Origin: Pseudomonas sp. ATCC 13867
GTDB taxonomy: Bacteria > Pseudomonadota > Gammaproteobacteria > Pseudomonadales > Pseudomonadaceae
Length of the DNA stretch: 64,000 nucleotides
Assembly (NCBI RefSeq): GCF_000349845.1
Contig: NC_020829.1
Location: forward strand, 3,913,001-3,977,000
Reading direction: 5' to 3'
Numbering within the stretch: position 1 is the first letter of the stretch; each line of letters opens with the position of its first letter. The position numbers and the translations under genes are program-made. Under the pieces are notes generated by a model. It saw only the letters and a list, made by a program, of their open reading frames with translations, was not told where the DNA came from and did no database searches. Shown piece by piece: positions 26,015 to 34,264 of this stretch.

Positions 26015-26650
26015 ATGCCGCTTTCCCAGATCCAGTTCGTCCATGAGGACGCCGCCCTGCTGGTGGTGAACAAGCCCACCCTGCTGCTTTCCGTGCCCGG
26101 CCGCGCGGACGACAACAAGGACTGCCTGATCACCCGCCTGCAGGAGAACGGCTACCCGGAAGCGCGCATCGTCCATCGCCTGGACTGGGAAACCTCCGGC
26201 CTTATCGTGCTGGCCCGCGACGCCGACAGCCACCGCGAGCTGTCCCGCCAGTTCCACGACCGTGAAACCGAGAAGGCCTACACCGCACTGTGCTGGGGCG
26301 AGCCGGGACTGGACAGCGGCCGCATCGAAGCACCGCTGCGCTACGACCCACCGACCAAGCCGCGCCACGTGGTGGACTTCGAACAGGGCCGCCATGCACT
26401 GACCTTCTGGCGCGTCATGGAGCGCCACGGCAACTGGAGCCGCGTCGAGCTCACCCCCATCACCGGCCGTTCGCACCAGTTGCGGGTGCACATGCTGAGC
26501 ATCGGCCACCCGCTGCTGGGCGACCGCCTGTACGCCGAGGGCGAAGCGCTGACCCTGCGCGACCGCCTGTGCCTGCACGCGAGCATGCTGGCCCTGACCC
26601 ACCCACAGACCGGCGAGCGCCTGCGCTTCGAGTCGCCCGCGCCGTTCTGA
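26015..26650 (+). CDS. rluA: RluA family pseudouridine synthase
   Basis: A 211-residue pseudouridine synthase without an S4 domain. The catalytic Asp is in VHRLDWETSGLIVLA (HRLD motif, residue about 55), and later motifs are ETEKAYTALCWG and PITGRSHQLRVHMLSIGHPLLGD. Length and lack of S4 match RluA, which modifies 23S rRNA U746 and several tRNAs at U32 in E. coli. An ATG start at 26015 gives the family N terminus; an in-frame GTG further upstream would run back through the minE terminator. REP elements follow the gene. Confidence 0.88.
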   Translation: MPLSQIQFVHEDAALLVVNKPTLLLSVPGRADDNKDCLITRLQENGYPEARIVHRLDWETSGLIVLARDADSHRELSRQFHDRETEKAYTALCWGEPGLDSGRIEAPLRYDPPTKPRHVVDFEQGRHALTFWRVMERHGNWSRVELTPITGRSHQLRVHMLSIGHPLLGDRLYAEGEALTLRDRLCLHASMLALTHPQTGERLRFESPAPF

Positions 26651-26658
26651 TTGTTTTC

Positions 26659-26752
26659 TGTAGGAGCGAGCTGGCTCGCGAACCCGCCAAGCGACACCGT
26701 CGCCGGGAAATCCGTTCGCGAGCAAGGGCTAGGCGCCCCCTCGATCCTACAA
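26659..26752. repeat. REP element pair, inverted, one arm of the long type
   Basis: The short arm is at 26659-26687 (TGTAGGAGCGAGCTGGCTCG) and the long arm at 26713-26752 (TTCGCGAGCAAGGGCTAGGC then GCCCCCTCGATCCTAC). They lie between rluA and apeB, which run in the same direction, so here the pair is intercistronic rather than between convergent genes. Confidence 0.82.
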
Positions 26753-26819
26753 AGAGCCCCCAGCCGCAGATTCGCGTATTTACGTTAAACTTCCGGCCAT
26801 TCGCTGTCCGGAGTTACCC

Positions 26820-28109
26820 ATGCGTGCAGAACTCAACCAGGGCCTGATCGATTTCCTCGCGGCCTCCCCCACGCCTTTCCACGCCACCCAGACCCTCGCC
26901 CGTCGCCTCGACGAGGCCGGCTACCAGCGTCTGGACGAGCGCGACGCCTGGCGCACCGAGCCCGGTGGCCGTTATTACGTCACCCGCAACGACTCCTCGC
27001 TGATCGCCTTCAAGCTCGGCACCGCCCCCTTGCTGGAGAGCGGCCTGCGCCTGGTCGGCGCGCACACCGACAGCCCTTGCCTACGCGTCAAGCCAAACCC
27101 CGAGCTGGTGCGCAACGGCTACTGGCAACTGGGCGTCGAGGTGTACGGCGGCGCGCTGTTCGCGCCCTGGTTCGACCGCGACCTGTCGCTGGCCGGCCGC
27201 GTCACCTTCCGCCTGGCCGGCAAGGTCGAGAGCAAGCTGATCGACTTCAAGGCGCCGATCGCCGTGATCCCGAACCTGGCCATCCACCTCAACCGCGAGG
27301 CCAACATGGGCTGGGCGATCAACGCGCAGACCGAACTGCCGCCGATCCTCGCCCAGGTTTCCGCCGGCGAGGGCCGCGACTTCCGCGACCTGCTCGGCGA
27401 GCAACTGCAACTGGAGCACGGCATCACCGCCGACGCCATCCTCGACTACGAGCTGAGCTTCTACGACACCCAGCGCGCCGCCGTGATCGGCCTGGACCAG
27501 GCCTTCATCGCCGGCGCCCGCCTGGACAACCTGCTGTCCTGCTACGCAGGCCTGCAAGCCCTGCTGGCCAGCAACGACGAGCAGAGTGGCGTGCTGGTCT
27601 GCACCGATCACGAAGAGGTCGGCTCCTGCTCCGCCTGTGGCGCCGACGGCCCGTTCCTCGAGCAGGTACTGCGCCGCGTTCTGCCCGAGAGCGACGTCTT
27701 CACCCGCACCGTGCAACGCTCCCTGCTGGTTTCCGCCGACAACGCCCACGGCGTGCATCCCAACTATGCCGACAAGCACGACGCCAACCACGGCCCGAAG
27801 CTCAACGGCGGCCCGGTGATCAAGATCAACAGCAACCAGCGCTACGCCACCAACAGCGAAACCGCCGGTTTCTTCCGCCACCTGTGCCTGGAAAACGAAG
27901 TGCCGGTGCAGAGCTTCGTGACCCGCAGCGACATGGGCTGCGGCTCCACCATCGGCCCGATCACCGCCAGCCAGATCGGCGTACGTACCGTGGACATCGG
28001 CCTGCCGACCTTCGCGATGCACTCCATCCGCGAGCTGGCCGGCAGCCAGGACCTGCACTACCTGGCCAAGGTCCTCAGCGCCTTCTACGACAGCGCCGAC
28101 CTGCCCTGA
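26820..28109 (+). CDS. apeB: M18 family aspartyl aminopeptidase
   Basis: A 429-residue M18 metallopeptidase. The metal and catalytic residues are visible in [48 protein letters not shown] and [13 protein letters not shown]18 enzymes are large cytosolic dodecamers that remove N-terminal Asp or Glu. GGAG precedes the ATG. A good terminator follows directly, so the gene is monocistronic. Confidence 0.95.
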   Translation: MRAELNQGLIDFLAASPTPFHATQTLARRLDEAGYQRLDERDAWRTEPGGRYYVTRNDSSLIAFKLGTAPLLESGLRLVGAHTDSPCLRVKPNPELVRNGYWQLGVEVYGGALFAPWFDRDLSLAGRVTFRLAGKVESKLIDFKAPIAVIPNLAIHLNREANMGWAINAQTELPPILAQVSAGEGRDFRDLLGEQLQLEHGITADAILDYELSFYDTQRAAVIGLDQAFIAGARLDNLLSCYAGLQALLASNDEQSGVLVCTDHEEVGSCSACGADGPFLEQVLRRVLPESDVFTRTVQRSLLVSADNAHGVHPNYADKHDANHGPKLNGGPVIKINSNQRYATNSETAGFFRHLCLENEVPVQSFVTRSDMGCGSTIGPITASQIGVRTVDIGLPTFAMHSIRELAGSQDLHYLAKVLSAFYDSADLP

Positions 28110-28114
28110 CCCGA

Positions 28115-28140
28115 ACGCCCGGCACCCGTCGGGCGTTTTT
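28115..28140 (+). terminator. Rho-independent terminator after apeB
   Basis: ACGCCCG (28115-28121) pairs with CGGGCGT (28130-28136), and a T-run follows. Confidence 0.88.
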
Positions 28141-28157
28141 CTTTCAGGAGATCGAAC

Positions 28158-28559
28158 ATGCCCTTCAACGGAAGCTGCCTGTGCGGCGACATCGCCTACC
28201 AGATCGATGGCCTGGACATGCCGATCGGCCATTGCCACTGCCATACCTGCCAGAAAGCGCATTCGGCAGCCTTCGCCACCACCGCCGGGGTGATGCGCGA
28301 GCACTTCCACTGGACGCGCGGCGAGGACAAGGTCGCCGCCTATGAGTCGTCACCGGGCAAGTTGCGCAAGTTCTGTCCGCGCTGCGGGACGCAACTGATC
28401 GCCGAGCGCGACGGACAACCCCACGTTATCGTTCGCGTGGCGAGCCTGGACGACGATCCGGGCACGCGGCCGGCGCGGCATATCTGGGTGTCCCACGACC
28501 GTCCCTGGTTGGCGCAGGAGGGAATTCCGGCCTACCCGGAGTGGAATCCGGATCGCTGA
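28158..28559 (+). CDS. GFA family zinc protein
   Basis: A 133-residue protein of the glutathione-dependent formaldehyde-activating enzyme (GFA/CENP-V) fold. It has the zinc ligands in GSCLCGDIAYQ, GHCHCHTCQKAH and FCPRCGTQLI, and a closing HIWVSHDRPWL. The family includes glutathione/formaldehyde adduct enzymes, but most members have no proven substrate, so only the fold is claimed. AGGAG before the ATG. A REP pair follows. Confidence 0.9.
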   Translation: MPFNGSCLCGDIAYQIDGLDMPIGHCHCHTCQKAHSAAFATTAGVMREHFHWTRGEDKVAAYESSPGKLRKFCPRCGTQLIAERDGQPHVIVRVASLDDDPGTRPARHIWVSHDRPWLAQEGIPAYPEWNPDR

Positions 28560-28576
28560 AGCGGGATTTGCTCTTA

Positions 28577-28652
28577 CGTAGGAGCGAGCTTGCTCGCGAA
28601 CCGCCCAACACCGAAGCTCCCGGCTAAATCCGTTCGCGAGCAAGCTCCTACA
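28577..28652. repeat. REP element pair, inverted, both arms short type
   Basis: CGTAGGAGCGAGCTTGCTCG continuing CGAAC (28577-28602) is mirrored by GTTCGCGAGCAAGCTCCTAC (28632-28651). It lies between the convergent GFA gene and the UTRA regulator. Confidence 0.87.
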
Positions 28653-28661
28653 GGTCCTGCC

Positions 28662-29378
28662 TTAGTCCGGCACTTCCACGCTTACGTGGATCGCATCGTG
28701 CCGCCAGAACTCCAGGTCGCAGTCGATGATCCGTCCGTGCTGGTCACGGTTGATACGGGTGATGCGCAGCGCCGGGCTGCCGTCGGCGATGCGCAGCACG
28801 CTGGCCGCCTCGCCGTGCAGGGCGGTGGGCACCATGTCGAAGCGCACGCGCCCGTAGCGAATGTCGTAGCGACTGCCATACAGCTCGGTCAGTGAGCAGG
28901 TGAGATCGCTGTCGAGAATGCCGGGGAAGTATGCCGGGTTGAGGTAATGCTCGACATAGAGCACCAGCCGGCCGTCCACCCGTCGCAGGCGGCGGATCTG
29001 GAACACGCTGGACAGCGCCGGCAGTTCCAGCAGCTCGCAGATCGCCGCGCTGGCGGGAATCTGCCGGGCCGACAGCACTTCGGTGGCCGGTACCCGGCCC
29101 TGCCCTTCCACCATCGCATGGTAGTGGCTGCGCACCAACGGGTTGTAGAGCAGGCGCGGTGGCGAGACGAACCAACCACGGCGTTCCTCGCGATAGATCA
29201 GCCCCTGGGCCTCCAGTTGGCCCAGCGCCTCGCGCAAGGTGATCCGCGTGGTATCGAACAGTTCGCTGAGCTTGCGCTCGGCCGGCAGCTTGCCGCCGGC
29301 GGCGAGCAGCCCGCTGTCGATCTGTTCGATCAGTGCCCGGCAGATCGCCGTCACCGTGGGTAGCGCCGTGTCGCGCAT
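28662..29378 (-). CDS. GntR/UTRA (HutC-type) transcriptional regulator
   Basis: A 238-residue regulator. An N-terminal GntR winged helix covers about residues 5-75 (GKLPAERKLSELFDTTRITLREALGQLEAQGLIYREERRGWFV). A C-terminal UTRA ligand domain covers about 90-235. This is the HutC subfamily, whose members sense histidine catabolites, phosphonates, sugar phosphates or fatty acids. It is divergent from the ABC-phosphatase operon starting at 29737. Near-palindromes of the form TTGG(T/C)CTAG(A/T)(T/C)CA occur by its own start and by that of the operon. Both facts make it the likely local repressor. GGGAG precedes the ATG. Confidence 0.9.
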   Translation of the reverse strand: MRDTALPTVTAICRALIEQIDSGLLAAGGKLPAERKLSELFDTTRITLREALGQLEAQGLIYREERRGWFVSPPRLLYNPLVRSHYHAMVEGQGRVPATEVLSARQIPASAAICELLELPALSSVFQIRRLRRVDGRLVLYVEHYLNPAYFPGILDSDLTCSLTELYGSRYDIRYGRVRFDMVPTALHGEAASVLRIADGSPALRITRINRDQHGRIIDCDLEFWRHDAIHVSVEVPD

Positions 29379-29736
29379 GCCGACTCCCTCTATTGGCCTA
29401 GTCCAGCCCCGAAACAGGGCATTTCGCTACCTGCCCGGGGCGCCCTCATCCTAGAAAAACCCCGTGACCGTCCCGTGACAGCCTACGTTCAAGCAGCGCC
29501 CGTGCCAGCCTCACAAAGCAGCGTAGCCCAATGAAAGCGCGGGTTTGGCGATGGTCTACGCTTTCCCCGAGTGCTCCGCCAGAGCGCCACGCCGCCTGGG
29601 CCGGCGCCTGGCTGGACATCAAACTGTCATCCAGGCCGCATAGATTGGCCTGGGTCTTGCTGATCTAGACCAATCGTTTTCCCGCGTCGGCGGATGCCGG
29701 ACACGGACCCCACCCTCACGATCGAAGGAGCACCGA
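29379..29736. promoter_or_regulatory. Divergent regulatory region: UTRA operators and Pho-box-like sites
   Basis: This 358-base gap holds no gene. At 29392-29406 is ATTGGCCTAGTCCAG. At 29660-29674 the reverse strand reads ATTGGTCTAGATCAG, 12 of 15 bases identical. A third partial copy is at about 29644. The core resembles the TGGTATAGACCA operator reported for the phosphonate-type regulator PhnF. Two Pho-box-like pairs also occur: minus strand 29464-29481 (CTGTCAC-GGGA-CGGTCAC) and plus strand 29624-29641 (CTGTCAT-CCAG-GCCGCAT). Half sites in both are spaced 11 bases, as PhoB requires. Binding is inferred. Confidence 0.5.
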
Positions 29737-30795
29737 ATGAAACGCTTGCTTGCTTCACTGCTGGGATCGGCCATCGCCATCGGCAGTGGCCTCGTCATGG
29801 CGGCCGACGCCGATCTGCAATCGCTGGAAGCCGCCGCCCGCAAGGAAGGCCAGGTGAACAGCGTGGGCATGCCCGACAGCTGGGCGAACTGGAAGGACAC
29901 CTGGAAGGACCTGGAAAGCAAGTACGGTCTCAAGCACATGGACACCGACATGAGCTCGGCTCAGGAACTGGCCAAGTTCAAGGCCGAAGCCGAGAACGCC
30001 AGCGCCGACATCGGCGACGTCGGCGCCGCCTTCGGGCCCATCGCCCTGCAGATGGACGTCAGCCAACCCTACAAGCCCAGCACCTGGGAGCAGGTCCCGG
30101 ACTGGGCCAAGGACAAGGACGGCCACTGGGCGCTGGCCTACACCGGCACCATCGCCTTCATCGTCAACAAGCAGTTGGTCAAGGACGTGCCGCACAGCTG
30201 GGCCGACCTGCTCAAGGGCAAGTACAAGGTCACCATCGGTGACGTCAGCGCCGCGGCCCAGGCGGTCAACGGCGTGCTGGCGGCGAGCATCGCCAACGGC
30301 GGCGACGAGAAGAACATCAAGCCGGGCCTGGAGTTCTTCGCCCAGATTGCCAAGCAGGGCCGCCTGTCGCTGACCAACCCGGTGATCAACACCCTGGAGA
30401 AGGGTGAAGTGGAAGTCGGCATCGTCTGGGACTTCAACGGCCTGAGCTACCGCGACCAGATCGACCCGGCGCGCTTCGAGGTACTGATCCCCTCCGATGG
30501 TTCGGTGATCTCCGGCTACACCACCATCATCAACAAGTACGCGAAGAACCCGAACGCCGCCAAGCTTGCCCGCGAGTACATCTTCAGCGACGCCGGGCAG
30601 ATCAACCTGGCCAAGGGCAATGCCCGTCCGATCCGCGCCGAGCACCTGACCCTGCCGGCCGACGTGCAGGCCAAGCTGCTGCCCAACGAGCAGTACGCCA
30701 AGGCCCAGCCGATCAAGGACCCCAAGGCCTGGGAAGAGACCTCCAAGCGTCTGCCGCGCATGTGGCAGGAAAACGTCATCATCAACATGCAGTGA
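29737..30795 (+). CDS. ABC transporter substrate-binding protein (PhnS/AfuA-like cluster D)
   Basis: A 352-residue periplasmic binding protein with a signal peptide (MKRLLASLLGSAIAIGSGLVMA). The fold resembles the spermidine/putrescine, iron and 2-aminoethylphosphonate receptors (ASADIGDVGAAFGPIALQMDVSQ; GEVEVGIVWDFNGLSYRDQI; YIFSDAGQINLAKGNARPIR). The ligand is not set by sequence. The phosphatases in the same operon and the UTRA regulator argue for an organophosphorus compound. AAGGAG precedes the ATG. A UUCG-loop hairpin follows, which often keeps binding-protein mRNA more abundant than the rest. Confidence 0.88.
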   Translation: MKRLLASLLGSAIAIGSGLVMAADADLQSLEAAARKEGQVNSVGMPDSWANWKDTWKDLESKYGLKHMDTDMSSAQELAKFKAEAENASADIGDVGAAFGPIALQMDVSQPYKPSTWEQVPDWAKDKDGHWALAYTGTIAFIVNKQLVKDVPHSWADLLKGKYKVTIGDVSAAAQAVNGVLAASIANGGDEKNIKPGLEFFAQIAKQGRLSLTNPVINTLEKGEVEVGIVWDFNGLSYRDQIDPARFEVLIPSDGSVISGYTTIINKYAKNPNAAKLAREYIFSDAGQINLAKGNARPIRAEHLTLPADVQAKLLPNEQYAKAQPIKDPKAWEETSKRLPRMWQENVIINMQ

Positions 30796-30802
30796 CGCCC
30801 GG

Positions 30803-30827
30803 CCGCCCCGGTTCGCCGGGGCGGTTT
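30803..30827 (+). terminator. UUCG-tetraloop hairpin after the binding-protein gene
   Basis: CCGCCCCGG and CCGGGGCGG form a perfect 9-bp stem around TTCG, followed only by TTT. It probably acts as a partial terminator and 3' stabiliser inside the operon. Confidence 0.65.
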
Positions 30828-30851
30828 CGCGTTCCGAAAAGGCCCCGTCCC

Positions 30852-31661
30852 ATGCGCCACGACGTCATCCTGGTCGTCCTCGACGGCCTCAACTACAGCG
30901 TCGCCCACGACTGCATGGGCCACCTGCAAGCCCTGTGCAACGCCGGCCGCGGCCAGTTGTACCGGCTCGAATGCGAGCTGCCCTCGCTGTCGCGCCCACT
31001 CTATGAATGCATCCTCACCGGCGTACGCCCCATCGACAGCGGCATCCTGCACAACGATGTGTCGCGCCTGTCGAACCAGCGCAGCCTGTTCCACTACGCC
31101 CGCGATGCCGGCCTGAGCACCGCTGCGGCGGCCTATCACTGGGTCAGCGAGCTGTACAACCGCACGCCGTTCGACCCGGCGCGCGACCGCCATACCGACG
31201 ACGAATCCCTGCCGATCCAGCACGGCCACTTCTACTGGACCGACCACTACCCCGACTCGCACCTGTTCACCGACGCCGAGTCGCTGCGCCGCCGGCACGC
31301 GCCGAACTGCCTGCTGGTGCACCCGATGAACATCGACGACGCCGGCCACAAGCACGGCCTGGGCACGCCGCAGTACCGCAACAGCGCGCGGCACGTCGAC
31401 ATCATCCTCTCCGAATACCTGCACCAGTGGCTGGCCGCCGGCTACCAGGTGATGGTCACCGCCGACCACGGCATGAACGACGACCGCAGCCACGGCGGCA
31501 TCCTCCCCGAGGAGCGCGAAGTGCCGCTGTTCGTCTTCGGCGAGGCGTTCAGCCTCGATGACCAGGCGCGCCCGCACCAGATCGAACTCTGCGGCACGCT
31601 GTGCGAAATCCTCGGCGCCGCCCACGACAAACCGGTCTGCCGGGAGTTGCTCAAGGCATGA
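30852..31661 (+). CDS. Alkaline phosphatase superfamily phosphodiesterase/phosphatase
   Basis: A 269-residue enzyme of the nucleotide pyrophosphatase/phosphodiesterase type. Metal sites read ILVVLDGLNY (first Asp), NIDDAGHKHGLG (DxxGHxxG) and VTADHGMNDDRSHGG. The nucleophile position falls in LPSLSRPLYECILTG. There the usual Thr (TFPN-type motif) appears to be Ser. No signal peptide is present, so it acts in the cytoplasm on imported material. It overlaps the permease gene by ATGA. This gene inside an ABC operon is the main reason to assign the importer to phosphoesters or phosphonates. Confidence 0.86.
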   Translation: MRHDVILVVLDGLNYSVAHDCMGHLQALCNAGRGQLYRLECELPSLSRPLYECILTGVRPIDSGILHNDVSRLSNQRSLFHYARDAGLSTAAAAYHWVSELYNRTPFDPARDRHTDDESLPIQHGHFYWTDHYPDSHLFTDAESLRRRHAPNCLLVHPMNIDDAGHKHGLGTPQYRNSARHVDIILSEYLHQWLAAGYQVMVTADHGMNDDRSHGGILPEEREVPLFVFGEAFSLDDQARPHQIELCGTLCEILGAAHDKPVCRELLKA

Positions 31662-32500
31662 GATCGAACACCGGAAAACTCTTCGCCCTGCTCTGCCTGC
31701 TGCCCTTCGCGCTGTTCTTCTTCGCCTTCCAGCTCGCGCCACTGCTGTGGGTGATGATCAACAGCGTGCGCACCGGCGATGGCTGGGGCCTGGGCAACTT
31801 CAGCGAAATCTTCGGCTCGCCGTTCTACCTGCAGGCGATCCGCTATAGCCTGGAGATTTCTGTCTGGTCGAGCCTGATCGGGCTGGCCATCGCCATACTC
31901 GGCAGCTACTCGCTGCGCCAGGTGGACAGCAAGCTGCGCGACTTCGTGATGGCCTTCGCCAACATGACCAGCAACTTCGCCGGTGTGCCGCTGGCCTTCG
32001 CCTTCATCATCATCCTGGGCTTCAACGGTGCCATCACGCTGCTGCTGAAACAGGCGGGGATCATCGAGGACTTCAACCTCTACTCGAAGACCGGCCTGAT
32101 CATCCTCTACACCTACTTCCAGATTCCCCTGGGGGTGATGCTGCTCTACCCGGCCTTCGACGCCCTGCGCGAAGACTGGCGCGAGTCCGCCGCGCTGCTG
32201 GGCGCCAGCCAGTGGGCGTTCTGGCGCCACATCGGCATCCCGGTGCTGACGCCTGCGCTGCTGGGCACCTTCGTCATCCTGCTGGCCAACGCGCTGGGCG
32301 CCTACGCCACGGTCTACTCGCTGACCACCGGCAACTTCAACGTGGTGCCGATCCGCATCGCCGGGCTGGTCTCGGGCGACGTGTTCCTCGACCCGAACAT
32401 GGCCAGTGCGCTGGCGATGGTGCTGGTCGGGCTGATGAGCATCATTACCCTGGCCCACCAGTGGCTGCTGCGCCGGAGCTACCATGTCGAGAAACGCTAG
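31658..32500 (+). CDS. ABC transporter permease (first)
   Basis: A 280-residue inner-membrane permease with six helices. The EAA loop, which touches the ATPase, reads DALREDWRESAALLGASQWAFWRHIGIPVLTPALLG near residues 166-201. It belongs to the binding-protein-dependent spermidine/iron/phosphonate class. Its start overlaps the phosphodiesterase stop and its end overlaps the second permease by 17 bases, so all are translated together. Confidence 0.92.
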   Translation: MRSNTGKLFALLCLLPFALFFFAFQLAPLLWVMINSVRTGDGWGLGNFSEIFGSPFYLQAIRYSLEISVWSSLIGLAIAILGSYSLRQVDSKLRDFVMAFANMTSNFAGVPLAFAFIIILGFNGAITLLLKQAGIIEDFNLYSKTGLIILYTYFQIPLGVMLLYPAFDALREDWRESAALLGASQWAFWRHIGIPVLTPALLGTFVILLANALGAYATVYSLTTGNFNVVPIRIAGLVSGDVFLDPNMASALAMVLVGLMSIITLAHQWLLRRSYHVEKR

Positions 32501-33272
32501 TCCGCTGTACCACCGAGTGGTGGTCTATGCGCTGTTCCTGATCCTGCTGGTGCCGCTGGCCGCCACCCTGCTCTACTCGCTGGCCACCTCGTGGAGCGCC
32601 AGCGTGCTGCCGGACGGGCTGACCCTGAAGTGGTTCCTGACCCTGTGGAGCGACCCGCGCTTCCTCGTCGCCTTCGGCCAGTCGCTGCTGGTGTGCTTCG
32701 GCTCGCTGGTGCTCAGCGTGGTGCTGGTGCTGCCGCTGATGTTCGTCGTGCACTACTACTTCCCGCGCCTGGACGCGCTGATGAACGTGCTGATCCTGCT
32801 GCCCTTCGCGGTGCCGCCGGTGGTGTCGTCGGTCGGCCTGCTGCAACTCTACGCGGCCGGCCCGCTGCCGCTGATCGGCACGCCCTGGGTGCTGATCGGC
32901 TGCTACTTCACCATCGCCCTGCCGTTCATGTACCGGGCGATCAGCAACAACCTGCAGGCGATCAACCTGCACGACCTGATGGACGCCGCCCACCTGCTCG
33001 GCGCCAGCACCTGGCAGGCCGCCCTGCTGGTGGTGCTGCCGAACCTGCGCAAGGGCCTGATGGTGGCGTTGTTCCTGTCCTTCAGCTTCCTCATCGGCGA
33101 GTTCGTCTTCGCCAACCTGCTGGTGGGCACCCGCTACGAGACGCTGCAAGTGTTCCTCAACAACATGCGCAACAGCAGCGGCCACTACACCAGCGCGGTG
33201 GTGGTTTCCTACTTCCTCTTCGTCCTGCTGCTCACCTGGGCGGCAAACCGTTTAAGCAAGGACAAGACATGA
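32484..33272 (+). CDS. ABC transporter permease (second)
   Basis: A 262-residue permease with six helices. Its EAA loop reads LHDLMDAAHLLGASTWQAALLVVLPNLRKGL near residues 161-191. It pairs with the first permease to form the channel. The 17-base overlap upstream and ATGA overlap downstream show a tightly coupled operon. Confidence 0.92.
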   Translation: MSRNASPLYHRVVVYALFLILLVPLAATLLYSLATSWSASVLPDGLTLKWFLTLWSDPRFLVAFGQSLLVCFGSLVLSVVLVLPLMFVVHYYFPRLDALMNVLILLPFAVPPVVSSVGLLQLYAAGPLPLIGTPWVLIGCYFTIALPFMYRAISNNLQAINLHDLMDAAHLLGASTWQAALLVVLPNLRKGLMVALFLSFSFLIGEFVFANLLVGTRYETLQVFLNNMRNSSGHYTSAVVVSYFLFVLLLTWAANRLSKDKT

Positions 33273-34264
33273 GCTTCCTCAGCGTCGAGACACTGAACAA
33301 GAGCTACGGCAGCACCACGATATTCCAGGACATCGACTTCGCCGCCGAACGCGGCGAGTTCGTCACCCTGCTCGGCCCCAGCGGCTGCGGCAAATCCACC
33401 CTGCTGCGCTGCATCGCCGGCCTGACCCCGGTGGACAGCGGGCGCATTTTTCTCGACGGCGAGGACATCGTGCCCAGGAGTCCGCAGAAGCGCGGCATTG
33501 CGATGGTGTTCCAGAGTTATGCACTGTTCCCCAACATGACCGTGGAGCAGAACGTCGCCTTCGGCCTGCGCATGCAGAAGGTGCCGGCGGCGGAATCCGC
33601 CCAGCGGGTGCGCGATGTACTGGAGATGGTCGAACTGGGCCCACTGAACTCGCGCTACCCGCACCAGCTCTCCGGCGGCCAGTGCCAGCGCGTCGCCCTG
33701 GCCCGCTCGCTGGTCACCCGCCCGCGCCTGCTGCTGCTCGATGAGCCGCTGTCGGCGCTGGACGCGCGCATCCGCAAGCACCTGCGCGAGCAGATTCGGG
33801 GCATCCAGCAGGAGCTGAAACTGACCACGGTGTTCGTCACTCACGACCAGGAGGAAGCGCTGACGCTGTCCGACCGCATCGTGCTGATGAACGCCGGGCG
33901 CATCGTCCAGAGCGGCGACGCGGAAACGCTCTACACCGCGCCGGAAAACGCCTTTGCCGCCGGCTTCATCGGCAACTACAACCTGCTCGACGCCGCCCAG
34001 GCGACCCGCCTGCTGGAGCGGCCGTTCCGCCAGCAGGTGGCGATCCGTCCGGAGTCCCTGCGCCTGAGCGTGGAGCCGGGCGAAGGCATCCCGGTTCGGG
34101 TACTCTCCCACAGCCTGCTGGGCAACGTGATCCGCTACCGGGTCGACGCCGCCGGTGTGGAACTCACCGTCGACGTGCTCAACCGCAGCGCCGAGCGCCT
34201 GTACCCGGCCGGCACCGCGCTCGGCCTGCAAATCGATATTGAAAGCATTCGGGAGGTGGCCTGA
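33269..34264 (+). CDS. ABC transporter ATP-binding protein
   Basis: A 331-residue ATPase. Walker A is LLGPSGCGKSTLL (about residues 34-46), the signature is LSGGQCQRVALARSL, Walker B is LLLLDEPLSALDARIR, and the H-loop is VFVTHDQEEAL. A C-terminal regulatory (TOBE-like) part follows. It belongs to the CUT1/spermidine/phosphonate type. The start overlaps the permease stop by ATGA and its stop shares a base with the HAD gene start. Confidence 0.94.
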   Translation: MSFLSVETLNKSYGSTTIFQDIDFAAERGEFVTLLGPSGCGKSTLLRCIAGLTPVDSGRIFLDGEDIVPRSPQKRGIAMVFQSYALFPNMTVEQNVAFGLRMQKVPAAESAQRVRDVLEMVELGPLNSRYPHQLSGGQCQRVALARSLVTRPRLLLLDEPLSALDARIRKHLREQIRGIQQELKLTTVFVTHDQEEALTLSDRIVLMNAGRIVQSGDAETLYTAPENAFAAGFIGNYNLLDAAQATRLLERPFRQQVAIRPESLRLSVEPGEGIPVRVLSHSLLGNVIRYRVDAAGVELTVDVLNRSAERLYPAGTALGLQIDIESIREVA

